DNA of 64,000 nucleotides from Bombyx mori (Eukaryota; Arthropoda; Insecta; Lepidoptera; Bombycidae). The notes below the pieces were generated by a model. It saw only the letters and a list, made by a program, of their open reading frames with translations, had not been told where the DNA came from and did not search any database. Shown here one piece after another: positions 19,701 through 27,849 of the stretch; within the stretch, counting starts at the first letter, position 1; each line of letters begins with the position of its first letter. The position numbers were made by a program, and so were the translations under genes. The stretch covers positions 9,920,001 through 9,984,000 of the forward strand of contig NC_085110.1 in assembly GCF_030269925.1 (NCBI RefSeq). The letters run 5' to 3'.

Positions 19701-22372
19701 CGGTAAAGTTGATTTGTCATGATTCATGAATGATGAAACAACTGTATTTAAAATAGAATTCTTATTTCCAACTAGTAAGTTGCCACCTAAGTTGCTCTGA
19801 AACAGAAATTTTAAAATAACATATCCAAAAGAAACTGGTATTTAAAGGTCCAAAGCAAATAATATTATGTGCAAGTTCATTATTGAAAATTACCTTGGTA
19901 AATAAAGTTAGAAGATATTTGTTACGATCTTCATCAGTTGGATTCCTATGCAAGATTTTTCCTTTTTCATCATACCATTGACTAGTAGAAAACCTGAAAT
20001 TAAAATTATACTAACACTTCAGTCCCTCATATCAAATTTACTGTTCATTAAATACAATAACAATTATCAAATCCACTACTATATTATACTCCGCGCGCGA
20101 GCTCCGAGGATTCGGGGGCTGAGGAAGCGGGCGGGCGTGCACCGCGCCCGACCGTCCCTTCATACCCCGCACTCTCCCAATACTAGTGTTGACCTTAACG
20201 TGAGAGTACGCTTACCGACTCGTTGTTTTTAATTTTGCGATAACAGTGTTAATTACGTGTGATTTCTAATATAAATAGTCTTACACTTATAAGTCTTTTT
20301 GTTTGCGCAAATAGCTATTTAATTTGATGAAAAAGGAATGGCGAGCACTAGCATAATAAACATGTCTTAGTATTAGAGGAAAAGGTTGTCGAATCATTTA
20401 TTATTGAAGTGTGTGAGGAGAGTGACACCAAGAGGAGAGTACATCAAATTCTTCAACTACTGATTAAACTGATTGCGAGAGTAATTAATAAGATTTCACA
20501 TTCGTTTTGTTCAATTAAAATCAGTTCATTAAATGAAATTCATACGTGATCAATTGTTTTTTTTTTATTTCAAGTACATAATAGCCTCATAAAACTATTT
20601 TATAATTTACACTCGCACGGAGGCTTAAGATGTGTTAGTATCGACAGCGCAATATCGACTAATTACAACACTAGCTCATTACGTCAACATTCCTTAAAAA
20701 TCCTCAGAGCTCGCGCGCGGACAGTACATATTGGAATGTCATATAGAAAGTAGATAATAGTACAAATTGATCTTGAAGAATAGTGCTATCAATCTTACCT
20801 ATAAATTTCCAGTGAACCTAACACTTTATTCAGATCATATCCTCCAAACACATACAAAGAGTCTGTGTGGTTTACGTAAATGGCAGTGTGAGCTGCCCGT
20901 CTTGTCATGCCGCTTTCAGAGCGAGAGAGCCAATGCCAACTATTGCCTTCTTTGTCATTTTTCTTTAAGGTACAAGATTCACCAGAATATCTGCAGTCAA
21001 AAGAATTTTGAGTTTATAATGACATTACAGATGGTGGGATTTTTTATTTTCAAAATAAATAGCTACTATTAGTAATACATGCATATTTTCATCAAATAAA
21101 TAATTTTAGAAATTTTATTTGTAATTTTACCTCGAGAAGTAGATATTTTAAACATACCTACCCTTTTTTACATACACACTTTGCACCTTCACATTCCCCA
21201 TTGCCTGAGCAACTGTTAGGGCAGATTTCAATACTACAATCAGCCCCTCCCCAATTTCCGGCACAAAAACATTCATTCGAAATGCAGAGCCCTCTTTCAG
21301 TACAGTTATTAGGGCAATTGTGTATGGCATACGCTGCACGGAATCCGTCTAATACATAATTTGTATCACTGTACAATAGTATTAACATCTGAAATAAGTT
21401 ATGTTAATGTTCTGATTAAACTTAGATTTTTTGTAATTGTTTTTGTAAATGTTTCAATTGTACTTACATATCCACTAGAAGCAGTTACGTTTTGAGGTTC
21501 TGTTTTCCCACTAAAACTACCAAGCAGTGGAGCATCAAAAGAATCTCCATCATAAACAAAAACATAGTCATAGGAACATTCTGTGCCCATACGAATGAAG
21601 CTCAATGTTATGTATTGACTTTTGTTAGCTGCCTTGATAAGCCATTCGCAATGGGAATCCTGAAAATACAGATGAAATCAGTAGATTTTATTGAATATTT
21701 AACAATCTTGTTCAATCAACATTTAACAGCAAACATTTAAAAGACATCTACACCCTAATATGCAAGATTACAATTGTAATCATCTGACTGTGCCATGTCT
21801 TATGAATAATAATAAAATAAATGCATTTAGATATGATTTAGTTAGAATCCATTTAAATCCAGTTGTAGTGTAATGGTCAAGTTTTTATAGCAAATGTACT
21901 AAATACAGCCATCCAAATATTTCCACTATAACTGCTTACTGTGTTGTTAAACTCATATTTTAAATATTAATGATTTTGTCACTTTACAATTAATTTCAAA
22001 ATTGTCTTTTCAAAAAGTTTTTAAAGTATTTTGGTTTGAAGGGTAAAGTTTACGTTATTCAAAACAATTGAAACTTTGACCTTACATCGAAAGGTGGCAT
22101 TCATGTGACGGTGTCGGAGGATAGCCGCTTAATACTAGATGGCCCATGAGGTATTCTAGGATATTTACTCAAAAAACTTGTACTCATGTATATTTACTCA
22201 CCTGAGTGTAATTAGAGGTGCTAGGCCCGTCAGTGATAATACCGCTCTGCGCCGTGAAAACTCGCCGAGTCTTGTCGCAGGGTGAAGTAGACGCGGCGCA
22301 CAATACGATCAATCCAATCCAGCTGACTACTACTAAACCTACTCCTTTTTCCCGAACTCGTGGACGAAACAT
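4635..22372 (-). CDS. Megf8: Megf8, multiple EGF-like domains protein 8 (22 coding exons, complete)
   Basis: Large type I membrane protein. In mammals MEGF8 restrains Hedgehog signalling with MOSMO and the E3 ligase MGRN1 (clearance of Smoothened) and is mutated in Carpenter syndrome 2; the fly counterpart is CG7466. Exons, high to low: 22372-22202, 21659-21468, 21388-21162, 20990-20799, 19993-19894, 19796-19360, 19223-19059, 17444-17308, 16960-16727, 15427-15291, 14864-14639, 14555-14017, 13947-11223, 11150-10716, 10621-10457, 10376-9805, 8958-8707, 8630-8347, 8249-8002, 7918-7263, 6321-6161, 4767-4635. The sum is 8,388 nt = 2,795 residues plus stop, close to human MEGF8 (about 2,800). Every junction is GT-AG and phase-consistent. 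Two CUB domains and two six-blade Kelch sets separate MEGF8 from the related attractins, which have one of each. The start is the first in-frame ATG after an upstream stop. No frameshift or internal stop was found. Most introns are 70-170 nt; the larger ones carry transposons. Confidence 0.95.
5041..5390 (+). pseudogene. Broken plus-strand coding-like fragment in Megf8 intron 21, acidic C terminus
   Basis: An ATG at 5205 opens a short frame that stops within 25 codons. A second frame overlapping it runs to TAA at 5384-5386 and encodes NIDNMIDNTIDSF then a Ser/Asp-rich end (DSDSSDESSLSSTDDSD). The pattern suggests one coding end split by a frameshift, perhaps left by a transposable element. 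No family recognised. Confidence 0.3.
5522..5965. repeat. RTE-like retroposon fragment in Megf8 intron 21
   Basis: It starts actagcttttgcccgcgac and ends near aactcttcagctttataat...tatagagtata. Both are commonly seen at the ends of lepidopteran RTE-type non-LTR elements. Recognised by eye, with no coding region. Confidence 0.5.
6161..6321 (-). CDS. Megf8: Megf8 exon 21: cytoplasmic tail with MAKRPFA motif
   Basis: Residues 2699-2752. It begins MLHMAKRPFAVV and contains PIAIEPTGDGRAAVTS. The MAxRPFA block is the conserved tail motif of MEGF8 and attractins that docks the E3 ligase MGRN1 in vertebrates. PIAIEP is the second conserved tail block. Acceptor ttttgcag, donor cag|gttaat. Confidence 0.92.
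6420..6675 (+). repeat. Bm1/BMC1-type retroposon tail, copy in Megf8 intron 20
   Basis: Contains the family landmarks ctggtggtaggacctcttg, gaagcagtaatgcgtttc, tctcaaggtgggtggcgc and cttaacaccaggtgggct, ending caataaaaaaaaat. The tail orientation is plus, antisense to Megf8. Confidence 0.85.
6797..6907 (+). repeat. Jockey-like LINE 3' tail in Megf8 intron 20
   Basis: Landmarks gcggcttggctctgcccc, gacggtaaccact and cttgtctgcctacaagggg, ending caataaaaag. The same tail follows a readable ORF2 C terminus at 54238-54604, which identifies the family as a non-LTR retrotransposon. Confidence 0.8.
7101..7242 (+). repeat. Bm1/BMC1-type retroposon tail, 5'-truncated
   Basis: Begins inside the family at tgtaactatacttgagacc and runs through ttatatctcaaggtgggt to a caataaaaaaaaa tail just beyond the Megf8 exon 20 donor. 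With the two copies above, it makes up over half of this 941-nt intron. Confidence 0.85.
7263..7918 (-). CDS. Megf8: Megf8 exon 20: juxtamembrane domain and transmembrane helix
   Basis: Residues 2480-2698. An extracellular domain starting DECKIKPRPLFPG is followed by a very hydrophobic span at about residues 2658-2680 (LFVFFSVFFSCFFLFLAAC...). A basic stop-transfer cluster (VRRARRRH) comes next, consistent with type I topology. Phase 0 at the donor (GAG|gtaagt). Confidence 0.93.
8002..8249 (-). CDS. Megf8: Megf8 exon 19: laminin-type EGF repeat
   Basis: Residues 2397-2480. A laminin-EGF unit (CECHGHGDTCDPVTGEKC) is followed by CKDLYMGDPRNGHQCY. Donor gtaaga. Confidence 0.93.
8347..8630 (-). 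CDS. Megf8: Megf8 exon 18: laminin-type EGF repeats
   Basis: Residues 2303-2397. It contains NQCEKCMPNFVGDPVNN and QRCERCIEGYFRGS, typical laminin-EGF closing strands. Acceptor ctgcag, donor gtgagt. Confidence 0.93.
8707..8958 (-). CDS. Megf8: Megf8 exon 17: EGF repeats
   Basis: Residues 2219-2302. It continues the EGF (VCRDLPFGYECACGRG) and adds EGF/laminin-EGF repeats (CRCEFGYVGANCTIQC). GC-rich. Donor acc|gtacgt. Confidence 0.92.
9091..9346 (-). repeat. Retroposon (family C) nested in the Harbinger-like element
   Basis: A T-run (the poly(A) tail in reverse) is followed by cctacctaagctgagagcc, gagaagatccggcgagaaac and gcgacgggttcgacgag. The same blocks recur at 33620 and 59307 and, inverted, at 48490 and 61985, marking a dispersed family in either orientation. 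Confidence 0.75.
9517..9693 (+). pseudogene. Truncated MADF-domain fragment inside the Harbinger-like element
   Basis: 58 codons starting MPEKLIELVRKYPCLYNATS, which matches the first helix of MADF/Myb-SANT-like DNA-binding domains (L-I-x-L-V-x-x-Y-P-x-L-Y). After about 25 residues the domain is lost and the frame ends in TGA. It is a relic of the element's accessory gene, not a host gene. Confidence 0.6.
9805..10376 (-). CDS. Megf8: Megf8 exon 16: PSI repeats and start of EGF
   Basis: Residues 2028-2218. Two PSI repeats (CHLFEDCQSCLSS and CGTFEQCSECLHHSHCGWC) are followed by the first cysteines of an EGF (PPENECENNHHQCKAESE). The acceptor is the upstream AG (aatatag|gtcag), because the nearer cag would break the frame. 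The following intron contains the Harbinger-like element. Confidence 0.9.
10457..10621 (-). CDS. Megf8: Megf8 exon 15: PSI repeat
   Basis: Residues 1973-2028. Cysteine spacing CVASDCDRCVSNQCTWT is PSI-like. Acceptor ttaaag, donor gtatgg. Confidence 0.9.
10716..11150 (-). CDS. Megf8: Megf8 exon 14: last Kelch blade of set 2 and PSI repeats
   Basis: Residues 1828-1973. It completes the sixth blade (IAHAMAIDS ... YIYIIGGWTG) and carries PSI repeats with RSHMGCSFCS and CASCLGAWPLYP...CRWC. Confidence 0.93.
11223..13947 (-). CDS. Megf8: Megf8 exon 13: PSI array, EGFs, CUB2 and Kelch set 2 (2.7-kb exon)
   Basis: Residues 920-1828, one third of the protein in one exon. In order: four PSI repeats (motifs such as CLSDAACGWC and CLRSMGCGWC); a calcium-binding EGF (DVDECGLGLHDC, about residue 1155); a further EGF; laminin-type EGFs (CDCNDHGDETRGFCN); the second CUB (NAVYVYDGLGG); EGF repeats (CSKRHCACRDGYGG); and five of the six second-set Kelch blades, marked by WMFGGYS, IYIYGGLS, VLIGGFS, YVFGGI and IIFGGRT. 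Long antisense frames in this exon are shadows. Confidence 0.95.
14017..14555 (-). CDS. Megf8: Megf8 exon 12: cysteine-poor spacer domain
   Basis: Residues 740-919. A largely non-repeat, cysteine-poor, N-glycosylation-rich segment (several N-x-S/T sites) with DECKILDKRPGLTFL near its start. Exon 20 opens with a similar DECK segment, so this may be a duplicated juxtaposed module. Phase 0 at the end (AAG|gtgagt). Confidence 0.9.
14639..14864 (-). CDS. Megf8: Megf8 exon 11: PSI-like repeat
   Basis: Residues 665-740. It carries the PSI pattern CPALGDCHSCLIHG ... CNWCVQNARCHH. Acceptor tacacag, donor gtactt; the donor is weaker than elsewhere, but the phase joins exon 12 exactly. Confidence 0.88.
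15001..15190 (-). repeat. Bm1/BMC1-type retroposon tail, reverse orientation, Megf8 intron 10
   Basis: Reverse copy: ttattttttattgcatag, then cccacctaatgttaagtggt, then ccccacccttcaaaccgaaa. Its tail end faces low coordinates. Confidence 0.8.
15291..15427 (-). CDS. Megf8: Megf8 exon 10: propeller end and PSI domain
   Basis: Residues 619-664. The final propeller strand (DLLAFVVPSW) is followed by a PSI-type cysteine pattern (CPRHHSQPECLADPECGWC). Donor gtgagt in phase 0. Confidence 0.9.
15513..15887. repeat. Two opposed Bm1/BMC1-type fragments in Megf8 intron 9
   Basis: 15513-15640 is a degenerate reverse-oriented fragment (cttcaaaccaaaacgcgtta, gcagaaataagcaggg). 15645-15887 is a forward copy from tgatggtaggacctcttg to gtaagcaataac. 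They lie head to head and could fold back partly on each other. Confidence 0.75.
16317..16673. mobile_element. Palindromic MITE-like element in Megf8 intron 9
   Basis: About 355 bp whose outer arms (16317-16455 and 16540-16673) are inverted copies of each other. Markers are tagtttaaaaaaactaac on the left against gttagtttttttaaacta on the right, and gcgtgggg against cctcacgc near the centre. No coding capacity. Such foldback arms are typical of MITEs. Confidence 0.75.
16727..16960 (-). CDS. Megf8: Megf8 exon 9: Kelch blades 5-6 of set 1
   Basis: Residues 541-619. It contains YLIVFGGYSHR and, after FAHAADL, LLIAGGYHGNVNG. That gives six double-glycine blades in the first propeller. Confidence 0.93.
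17308..17444 (-). CDS. Megf8: Megf8 exon 8: Kelch linker and start of blade 5
   Basis: Residues 495-541. It starts FSKLSDRMFAFDID, continues with the Kelch strand KHWSEIHYPR and ends PRERAFHTSTII, the His-turn that precedes the GGY of exon 9. Acceptor ttgcag, donor gtaac. Confidence 0.92.
18424..18484. repeat. 22-bp perfect hairpin in Megf8 intron 7
   Basis: 18424-18445 and 18463-18484 are exact inverted copies (the left arm starts ttgaataggaatatacc), separated by a 17-nt loop (agatggcgtcggtaatt). Confidence 0.9.
19059..19223 (-). CDS. Megf8: Megf8 exon 7: Kelch blade 4 of set 1
   Basis: Residues 440-495. It includes WEMVQVRGG, then VVAHSAVYH and ILVYGGV, a standard Kelch blade. The donor is gtaagg. 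The 1.6-kb intron that follows holds a 22-bp perfect hairpin. Confidence 0.92.
19360..19796 (-). CDS. Megf8: Megf8 exon 6: Kelch blades 2-3 of set 1
   Basis: Residues 295-440. It contains two Kelch signatures, RYGHSAAAYG...LYGGKLSDG and TRHSLTTV...YLFGGSTVDG, each with the double glycine and the preceding His-Ser turn. It ends 2 nt into an arginine codon. Confidence 0.93.
19894..19993 (-). CDS. Megf8: Megf8 exon 5: inter-blade segment
   Basis: Residues 261-294, a polar linker segment after the first Kelch blade (FSTSQWYDEKGKIL ... LLTLFTK). It has an acceptor atttcag and a donor gtaat. It is small, but phase and splice sites are clean. Confidence 0.85.
20090..20720. mobile_element. MITE-like element with GC-rich ends in Megf8 intron 4
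   Basis: The left end (20091-20110, ccgcgcgcgagctccgagga) and the right end (20701-20720) are inverted repeats of 20 bp with one mismatch. They enclose about 590 bp with no coding frame. The GC-rich ends stand out from the AT-rich intron. No clear target duplication was seen, so the superfamily is unassigned. Confidence 0.55.
20799..20990 (-). CDS. Megf8: Megf8 exon 4: EGF end and Kelch blade 1 of set 1
   Basis: Residues 197-261. It finishes the EGF (GYSGESC) and enters the first Kelch repeat (RRAAHTAIYV ... YVFGGYDLN). Acceptor ctgcag, donor gtaaga. Confidence 0.92.
21162..21388 (-). CDS. Megf8: Megf8 exon 3: end of CUB1 and EGF repeats
   Basis: Residues 122-197. The last CUB strand (MLILLYSDTNYVLDGFRAAY) leads into two cysteine-rich EGF-like repeats, with motifs NNCTERGLC and SCSGNGECEG. 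The exon ends 2 nt into a glycine codon that exon 4 completes. Confidence 0.92.
21468..21659 (-). CDS. Megf8: Megf8 exon 2: CUB1 core
   Basis: Residues 58-121. It starts DSHCEWLI and carries the CUB hallmark YDYVFVYDGDS, followed by PLLGSFSG and ending TASSGY. The acceptor is ttttcag and the donor gtaagt, in phase 0 on both sides. Confidence 0.92.
22202..22372 (-). CDS. Megf8: Megf8 exon 1: signal peptide and start of CUB1
   Basis: Residues 1-57. A basic N terminus (MFRPRVREKG) precedes a hydrophobic core at residues 11-27 (VGLVVVSWIGLIVLCAA), a typical secretory signal. The first CUB cysteine follows at about residue 32. The donor is gtgagt and the exon ends in phase 0. An upstream in-frame TAA with no ATG between fixes this start. 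Confidence 0.9.
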
Positions 22373-22916
22373 GCCTTTTCCGGATACCCGCGAAACATAA
22401 GTCAAATTGCAAAGCCATATAATCGTGGATACACAATAAATTTAACTAAAATGTAAAATAAACACCAGTTATTATGTGACATCTACTTCAAGGCTAACCA
22501 CTTGGGACACAATGCGACAATGATTTCTTGGACTATTGAACTTTCTTTATTATTGGTTACTTCGAAATTTTATTGGCATTTGAATTTTGATTTTTATGCA
22601 TTGAGCTTACTTTATTACTTTCTAATGAGCGTTTCTTACAAATAAACAATTCACAGAACCATCACAGCATTTTGACATTTGTGATAAGGTCCACAGATAA
22701 AAAAGGTTAATTACCTTCAATTTTTTTATAGCAGCTAGGAGAAAAGAAAAAGATTCCTGAACTAAACATGTTAGGGGATCATTAGTTTTTTCACATTAAC
22801 TTTTTCTTTTATTTTCATTTAAATGTCACAAAATCTCAAACAAACTATGATTTTTCTCTCCTACTCACCTTCATAGGCATTAGTGTCTTTACAAAGAAAA
22901 AATAAAAGAATAGCAT

Positions 22917-23440
22917 TTTTTTCCTACTTAAGCCTTGCGAGGCTATGCCAGCGAGTGAGTAGGTGAACTCACGGGGCTCTAACCTGAGGACGTTGCTAAT
23001 AATAGCCCTAGTAAGAGCAATACTTTGCAGAATCGTAGATGTCCGGTGCATTCGTATTTTGCGATGCACTGGTGTTCCAATACGGCAGGCGGGTACCAAT
23101 TTTTCTATTGAAAGACGTACTTAACAAATATTCACGATTGATTTCCACAGTGTAGGAAAAACGTCGTGTAATAAAAATCAAATCCGCAAAACTATAATTT
23201 GCGTAATTACTGGTGGTAGGACATCATGTGAGTCCGCACGGGTGGGTACCACTACCCTGCCTATTTCTGCCGTGAAGCAGGAATGCGCTTAGGTTTGAGG
23301 GGTGGAGCAGCTGTTGTACTATACTGAAATCTTAGAACTAATATCTCAAGGTGGGTGACGGTATTTACGTCGTAAATGTCTATGGGCTCCGGTAAGCACT
23401 TAACACCAGGTGGGCTGTGTCCAACCTAAGCAATAAAAAA
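22917..23440. repeat. Family C fragment followed by full-length Bm1-type SINE
   Basis: 22917-23027: reverse-oriented family C (ttttttcctacttaagcc ... gctctaacctgaggacg). 23037-23440: a near full-length SINE in forward orientation, starting gtccggtgcattcgtat and passing gcgggtaccaatttttct and gtgtaataaaaatcaaat to a caataaaaaaaac tail. Together these cover the region just upstream of Megf8. Confidence 0.75.
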
Positions 23441-23716
23441 AACTAACTATATTTCACATTTTAAAAGCAAACATAAAGTTGTTTTTCATTAAAATACGAA
23501 TTTGAACATTTTTTCTAAAACAAAAAGACAACATTGATAGACTTTGAATGGCGTGCAAAGCCATATCAAGCGACTGCCTACCATTTGAATCAAGATAACG
23601 AATTGAACAGAAAATATGAGATAAACAAAAACATAAAAAAACCGAAAAAAAAACGCCTTCCATGCGGGCTTGTAACGTATTGTAGATCTGATCTAAGGAT
23701 AGAAGTGCTAATTATA

Positions 23717-24035
23717 CTGGATGCTAGGAGACCGCTTCCGAAAACGAAGACAGACGATAACTTAATAATAACGCCTTCGATGATAGGACGGAAAAAAAAA
23801 TTCATTGCTGGTTTTTTTTTGTTAAGTAATGTAACTACCTCTTTTTATGAAATTATCGTTTCATTTAGCTATACTAACATGATGGAGCGTAAAAAATGGT
23901 AATAAAACTTAAAAAAAAAAATTAAAAAAATATTTTTTTTAAAAATCAATATCGATTTTTTTCCGTTCCATCATCAAGTGTGTCATTAGTACTATCGTCT
24001 GTCTTCGTTTTCGGAAGCGCTCTCCTAACATCCAG
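23717..24035. repeat. Foldback element with ~85-bp inverted arms
   Basis: Left arm 23717-23802 (ctggatgctaggagaccgct, then gatgataggacgg) and right arm 23951-24035 (ccgttccatcatc, then gtcttcgttttcggaagc) are inverted copies with a few mismatches. The loop is AT-rich. It is consistent with a MITE. No protein is supported, although a frame overlaps part of it. Confidence 0.75.
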
Positions 24036-25149
24036 TAGGTACTTAAAGACATCAGGAATATTCTAAGTCGTTCCAAGACTCTGTCCTGGTTAACACTGGA
24101 TAACTTAACTGTTTCATCTGTATCTATTAACAGATGGATTTTGCACGCCCTCCCAGTAATTCTCCAAAGAGTTAAGTAATGCGAAATACAAGATAATAAA
24201 AAAAAAAATAGTATCGTTACCGTGTAAACATAAAATGGGGGTAATTTGCTCCATCGAGGCTTAAATTAATTACCAAGTTAATAATTCTTTTCTATTATAT
24301 CCAGTCGTTAATGTTTATTTAAGAATTATAAATTCAATATTATTATATTTCATGAAAAAAATGCATAACTTAGGCTGAAATAGAACGATGTTATAAATAT
24401 TGATATGTTAATTAATAACCAAAATTATGTTTTATTAATCTTTGTATACTTCCGAGAAGAGCAATGCTAAAAATGTAATGTTAAACATCTCCGCGGTAGA
24501 AAAGTATGCAAATACAAGGTGATAAGTTCTTGAAAATGTTTTCCTCTTTATAGAGAACTTTGCTCGAAAAACAGATTCTGTTCTTCAGTTACCTTCCTCC
24601 ATTTTACAATATATTTAAATTCGGAAACTGCCATTCTCATGTGAATATACATTACTGGTTTAATCAAGTGTTTAGATTCGCGCTTTTTTTTTATTATCTT
24701 CAAAAAGTTTTAATTCTGTTACATTAATGTATAAAATAACACAAACTGCAATGATTAATTATTCATTTAATAAATATAAATTAATTTTGAACTTTTAACA
24801 AATTTATGTCAAGTCTAACTATAGTATAGCTTTAGTTGAAAAAAACGATGTGTTTCAATTTGACGATAGTATAATTATTACTAGGCATCTACTAACGTTC
24901 TTGTCACATTATGTTTCTGTTGGTTAATTAAACAAGTAGCGTCATGCGAAACATAGTAGAAGTATATCCTGAAACTCTCAACAACTACGCTGCTTTTTTT
25001 GAAATAAACAACGTGACTTATATATATAGCCTATTTATAATTCAAATAAAAAGTCTATCATAAAATATTTGGCAATGTTGCGGTTTTCAGAATTTTAACA
25101 GTGAAATATCTTTTTTCTTATAATTTATGGCGCATATGGTAAGTGTACG
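24036..25149. other. AT-rich non-coding stretch
   Basis: No frame, repeat family or splice-bounded exon could be supported. Confidence 0.4.
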
Positions 25150-25275
25150 TTTGTGCTAAACTACTACCATCGACTTTGAAATGCTTCTTCAAACCGGAAT
25201 GCTTCGTGGCAGTAGGCAGGATAGTGGTACCAACCCGTGCGGGCTTACCATACGCCCTACCTACAGTAAATGGCA
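25150..25275 (-). repeat. Degenerate Bm1/BMC1-type fragment
   Basis: Reverse-oriented decayed copy: cttcaaaccggaatgcttcg, gcaggatagtggtacc, acccgtgcgggctt. Confidence 0.55.
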
Positions 25276-25586
25276 GCTAACCATCGCAAAACGCTGTATT
25301 ATTAGTCAGAGTATATTACTCAGAAAACTCATTCTACATTGAACTGCTTAGTTACCTTTTACGAAATCTACGGGAAAAGGTGGGGTGGTGCTATTTTTAT
25401 GTCAAGTACCAGTTTTTAAGATCAAGTATACGGATCCGGCTGCAGATTTCAGTTCACCAAAAAACTCGCATAGTCTCGATTTAATTGCATCGACCAAGAT
25501 GGCAATGATATAATGAAAATAACGTTATTACAGATATACCTACTCGAAAATAGTCATCGTCTAATTGTAAATAAAATTAAAAAAAT

Positions 25587-26212
25587 GTAACTATACTGAG
25601 TCCACTTGTAAGTCGTTACTGGAGCCCATAAACATCTACAACGTAAATGCGCTACCCATATTGAGATATAAGTTCTAAGATCTCAGGTACAGTTACAGGC
25701 TCTAACACTTCCTACCACCAGTAAATACAGATTGGCGATGATAGTACGCTGGTATAATACTCAAAGAAAACCCACTGAATTTCTCGCCGGTTCTTCTCAC
25801 TTACCAGTCCGTGAACTGGAATAGTCCCTTAGGCTACCAGCGATTAGATAGGAAAAACCTCAGAGAACGCTGCTGCCATTCTTTTTTTTTATTGTTTAGA
25901 TATGTGGACGAGCTCACAGCCCACCTGGTGCTTATTGAAGCCCCATAGATATCTACAACGTAAATGCGCCACCCACCTTGAGATATAAGTTCTAAGGTCT
26001 CAGTATAGTTACAACGGCTGCCTCACCCTTCAAACCGAAACGCATTACTGCTTCACGGCAGAAATAGGCAGAGTGGTGGTACCTACCCGCGCGAACTCAC
26101 AAGAGAACCTACCACCAGTTAAAGTAAGTAGATGTCTATGGGCTCCAGTAACCACTTAACACCGGGTGGGCTATGAGTTCATCCACCTATATAGGTACCT
26201 ACGCAATAAATA
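25587..26212. repeat. Cluster of Bm1/BMC1-type and family C copies
   Basis: 25587-25732: reverse Bm1/BMC1-type fragment. 25768-25885: family C in forward sense (ccactgaatttctcgccgg ... gcgattagataggaaaa). 25886-26120: well-preserved reverse Bm1/BMC1-type tail, beginning with a T-run. 26121-26212: forward tail (agatgtctatgggctccagt ... acgcaataaataaaa), which also enters the tandem array that follows. Confidence 0.75.
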
Positions 26213-26975
26213 AAAAAACTATGAAATTAACGAATCCGTATAAATACGGTTTCCTTTAAATTTTTACAGTTTAAATGATACGGATGACGACCGTGACGTA
26301 AGTAGACATGAGAATATGCAATTACTTTATCAATAACACATTAATCAAAGAATATAATATTGTTGTGAATTTAGGATTTGAAATCCACCTATATACGCAA
26401 TAAATAAAAAAACTATGAAATTAACGAATCCGTATAAATACGGTTTCCTTTAAATTTTTACAGTTTAAATGATACGGATGACGACCGTGACGTAAGTAGA
26501 CATGAGAATATGCAATTACTTTATCAATAACACATTAATCAAAGAATATAATATTGTTGTGAATTTAGGATTTGAAATCCACCTATATACGCAATAAATA
26601 AAAAAACTATGAAATTAACGAATCCGTAAAAATACAGTTTCCTTTAAATTTTTACAGTTTAAATGATACGGATGACGACCGTGACGTAAGTAGACATGAG
26701 AATATGCAATTACTTTATCAATAACACATTAATCAAAGAATATAATATTGTTGTGAATTTAGGATTTGAAATCCACCTATATACGCAATAAATAAAAAAA
26801 CTATGAAATTAACGAATCCGTAAAAATACAGTTTCCTTTAAATTTTTACAGTTTAAATGATACGGATGACGACCGTGACGTAAGTTGACATGAGAATAAA
26901 CAATTATTTTATCAATAACACATAATTAATCACAGATTATAATATTGCTGTAAATTTAGGGTTTGAAATCGTATT
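26198..26975. repeat. Tandem array, 4 copies of a 194-bp unit
   Basis: The marker caataaataaaaaaactatg starts at 26204, 26398, 26592 and 26786, exactly 194 bp apart each time. Copies 1-3 are nearly identical. Copy 4 diverges after about 100 bp (gagaataaacaattatttt). Each unit starts with a retroposon-tail remnant (tccacctatatacgcaataa), so the array grew after a retroposon insertion. Confidence 0.95.
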
Positions 26976-27849
26976 GCAAATCATTATTCATTTAAAAAAG
27001 GTAATAGTAACTTTAAAGATGACACGTGATAGTAAATGAAACATATTTATATTTATTTGCATACATAGATTTATGAAGGTATCATTATTGAACTTTACGA
27101 AATATTTTATGAATATCAAAACGTGAATTTTAGTATATTTTATTCTACTGAACTTTCATTACACCTACCTAATTTTTATCAAAACAAACTCTGACTACAA
27201 AAATCAAATTGTGTTGAGTCAGCTGACGAGATGATTTTAAAATTTTCTGATCTGATCTGAAAAAGAATTCTATATTGAAATGACGTTAACACATACATAA
27301 CAAACGTTCATTTTTTTTTATTGAATCAATTTAGAAAAAGCTAAATAAAGAAAAAAATATTCGAATATAAGTATTAAAGAGAGTGGCAGCAAACGAAACG
27401 TGTATCGATCGCGTTCGTTGCTGACTATGCAATCCTGAGCGTGCCGCGGGTCAGACACTGTTCGTACTCTCGCACGTTTCGGAACTGTGTGCCCTCGTTA
27501 CAATTTTCATGCACGCCTATTTTATATCAATTGATCGCAACACGTCCCTGGTTTTCCGGTCCAGGCAAACGTATTCGTGACAAATGCATAACATAATAAA
27601 TAAGGTAGCGTGATTATCGACGTCTTAAACTTCTCTAAATTAATACATAAAAAAATATGACATTTCTTGGAATTTTGAAATTGGAATTATTAAAATTCGC
27701 ATATCTCTGTTAGGTCCGGTAAGAGTATAGTTATTTATGTCAACAATACATTAAGTATCAAATTCAAATTCAAATTATAGTAAAAAGATCGACTAAAATT
27801 AAATGAAATTACAATTGAAAATTACGTTACTTGGGAAAACAACCTAGTA
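26976..27849. other. AT-rich stretch with a short GC-richer segment
   Basis: No gene seen. 27380-27500 is richer in GC (cgatcgcgttcgttgctgac). A short AAATTC-type repeat at 27759-27776 may be the end of a decayed LINE. Confidence 0.4.

Noticed and set aside
22373..22405. Extended N terminus of Megf8 starting at 22405
   Set aside because: The codon there is TTG, not ATG. The first in-frame ATG after the upstream stop is at 22372, and it gives a proper signal peptide.
26198..26975. Possible CRISPR-like or satellite array
   Set aside because: Units are contiguous 194-bp copies without spacer structure, in a eukaryotic genome. It is a simple tandem array.
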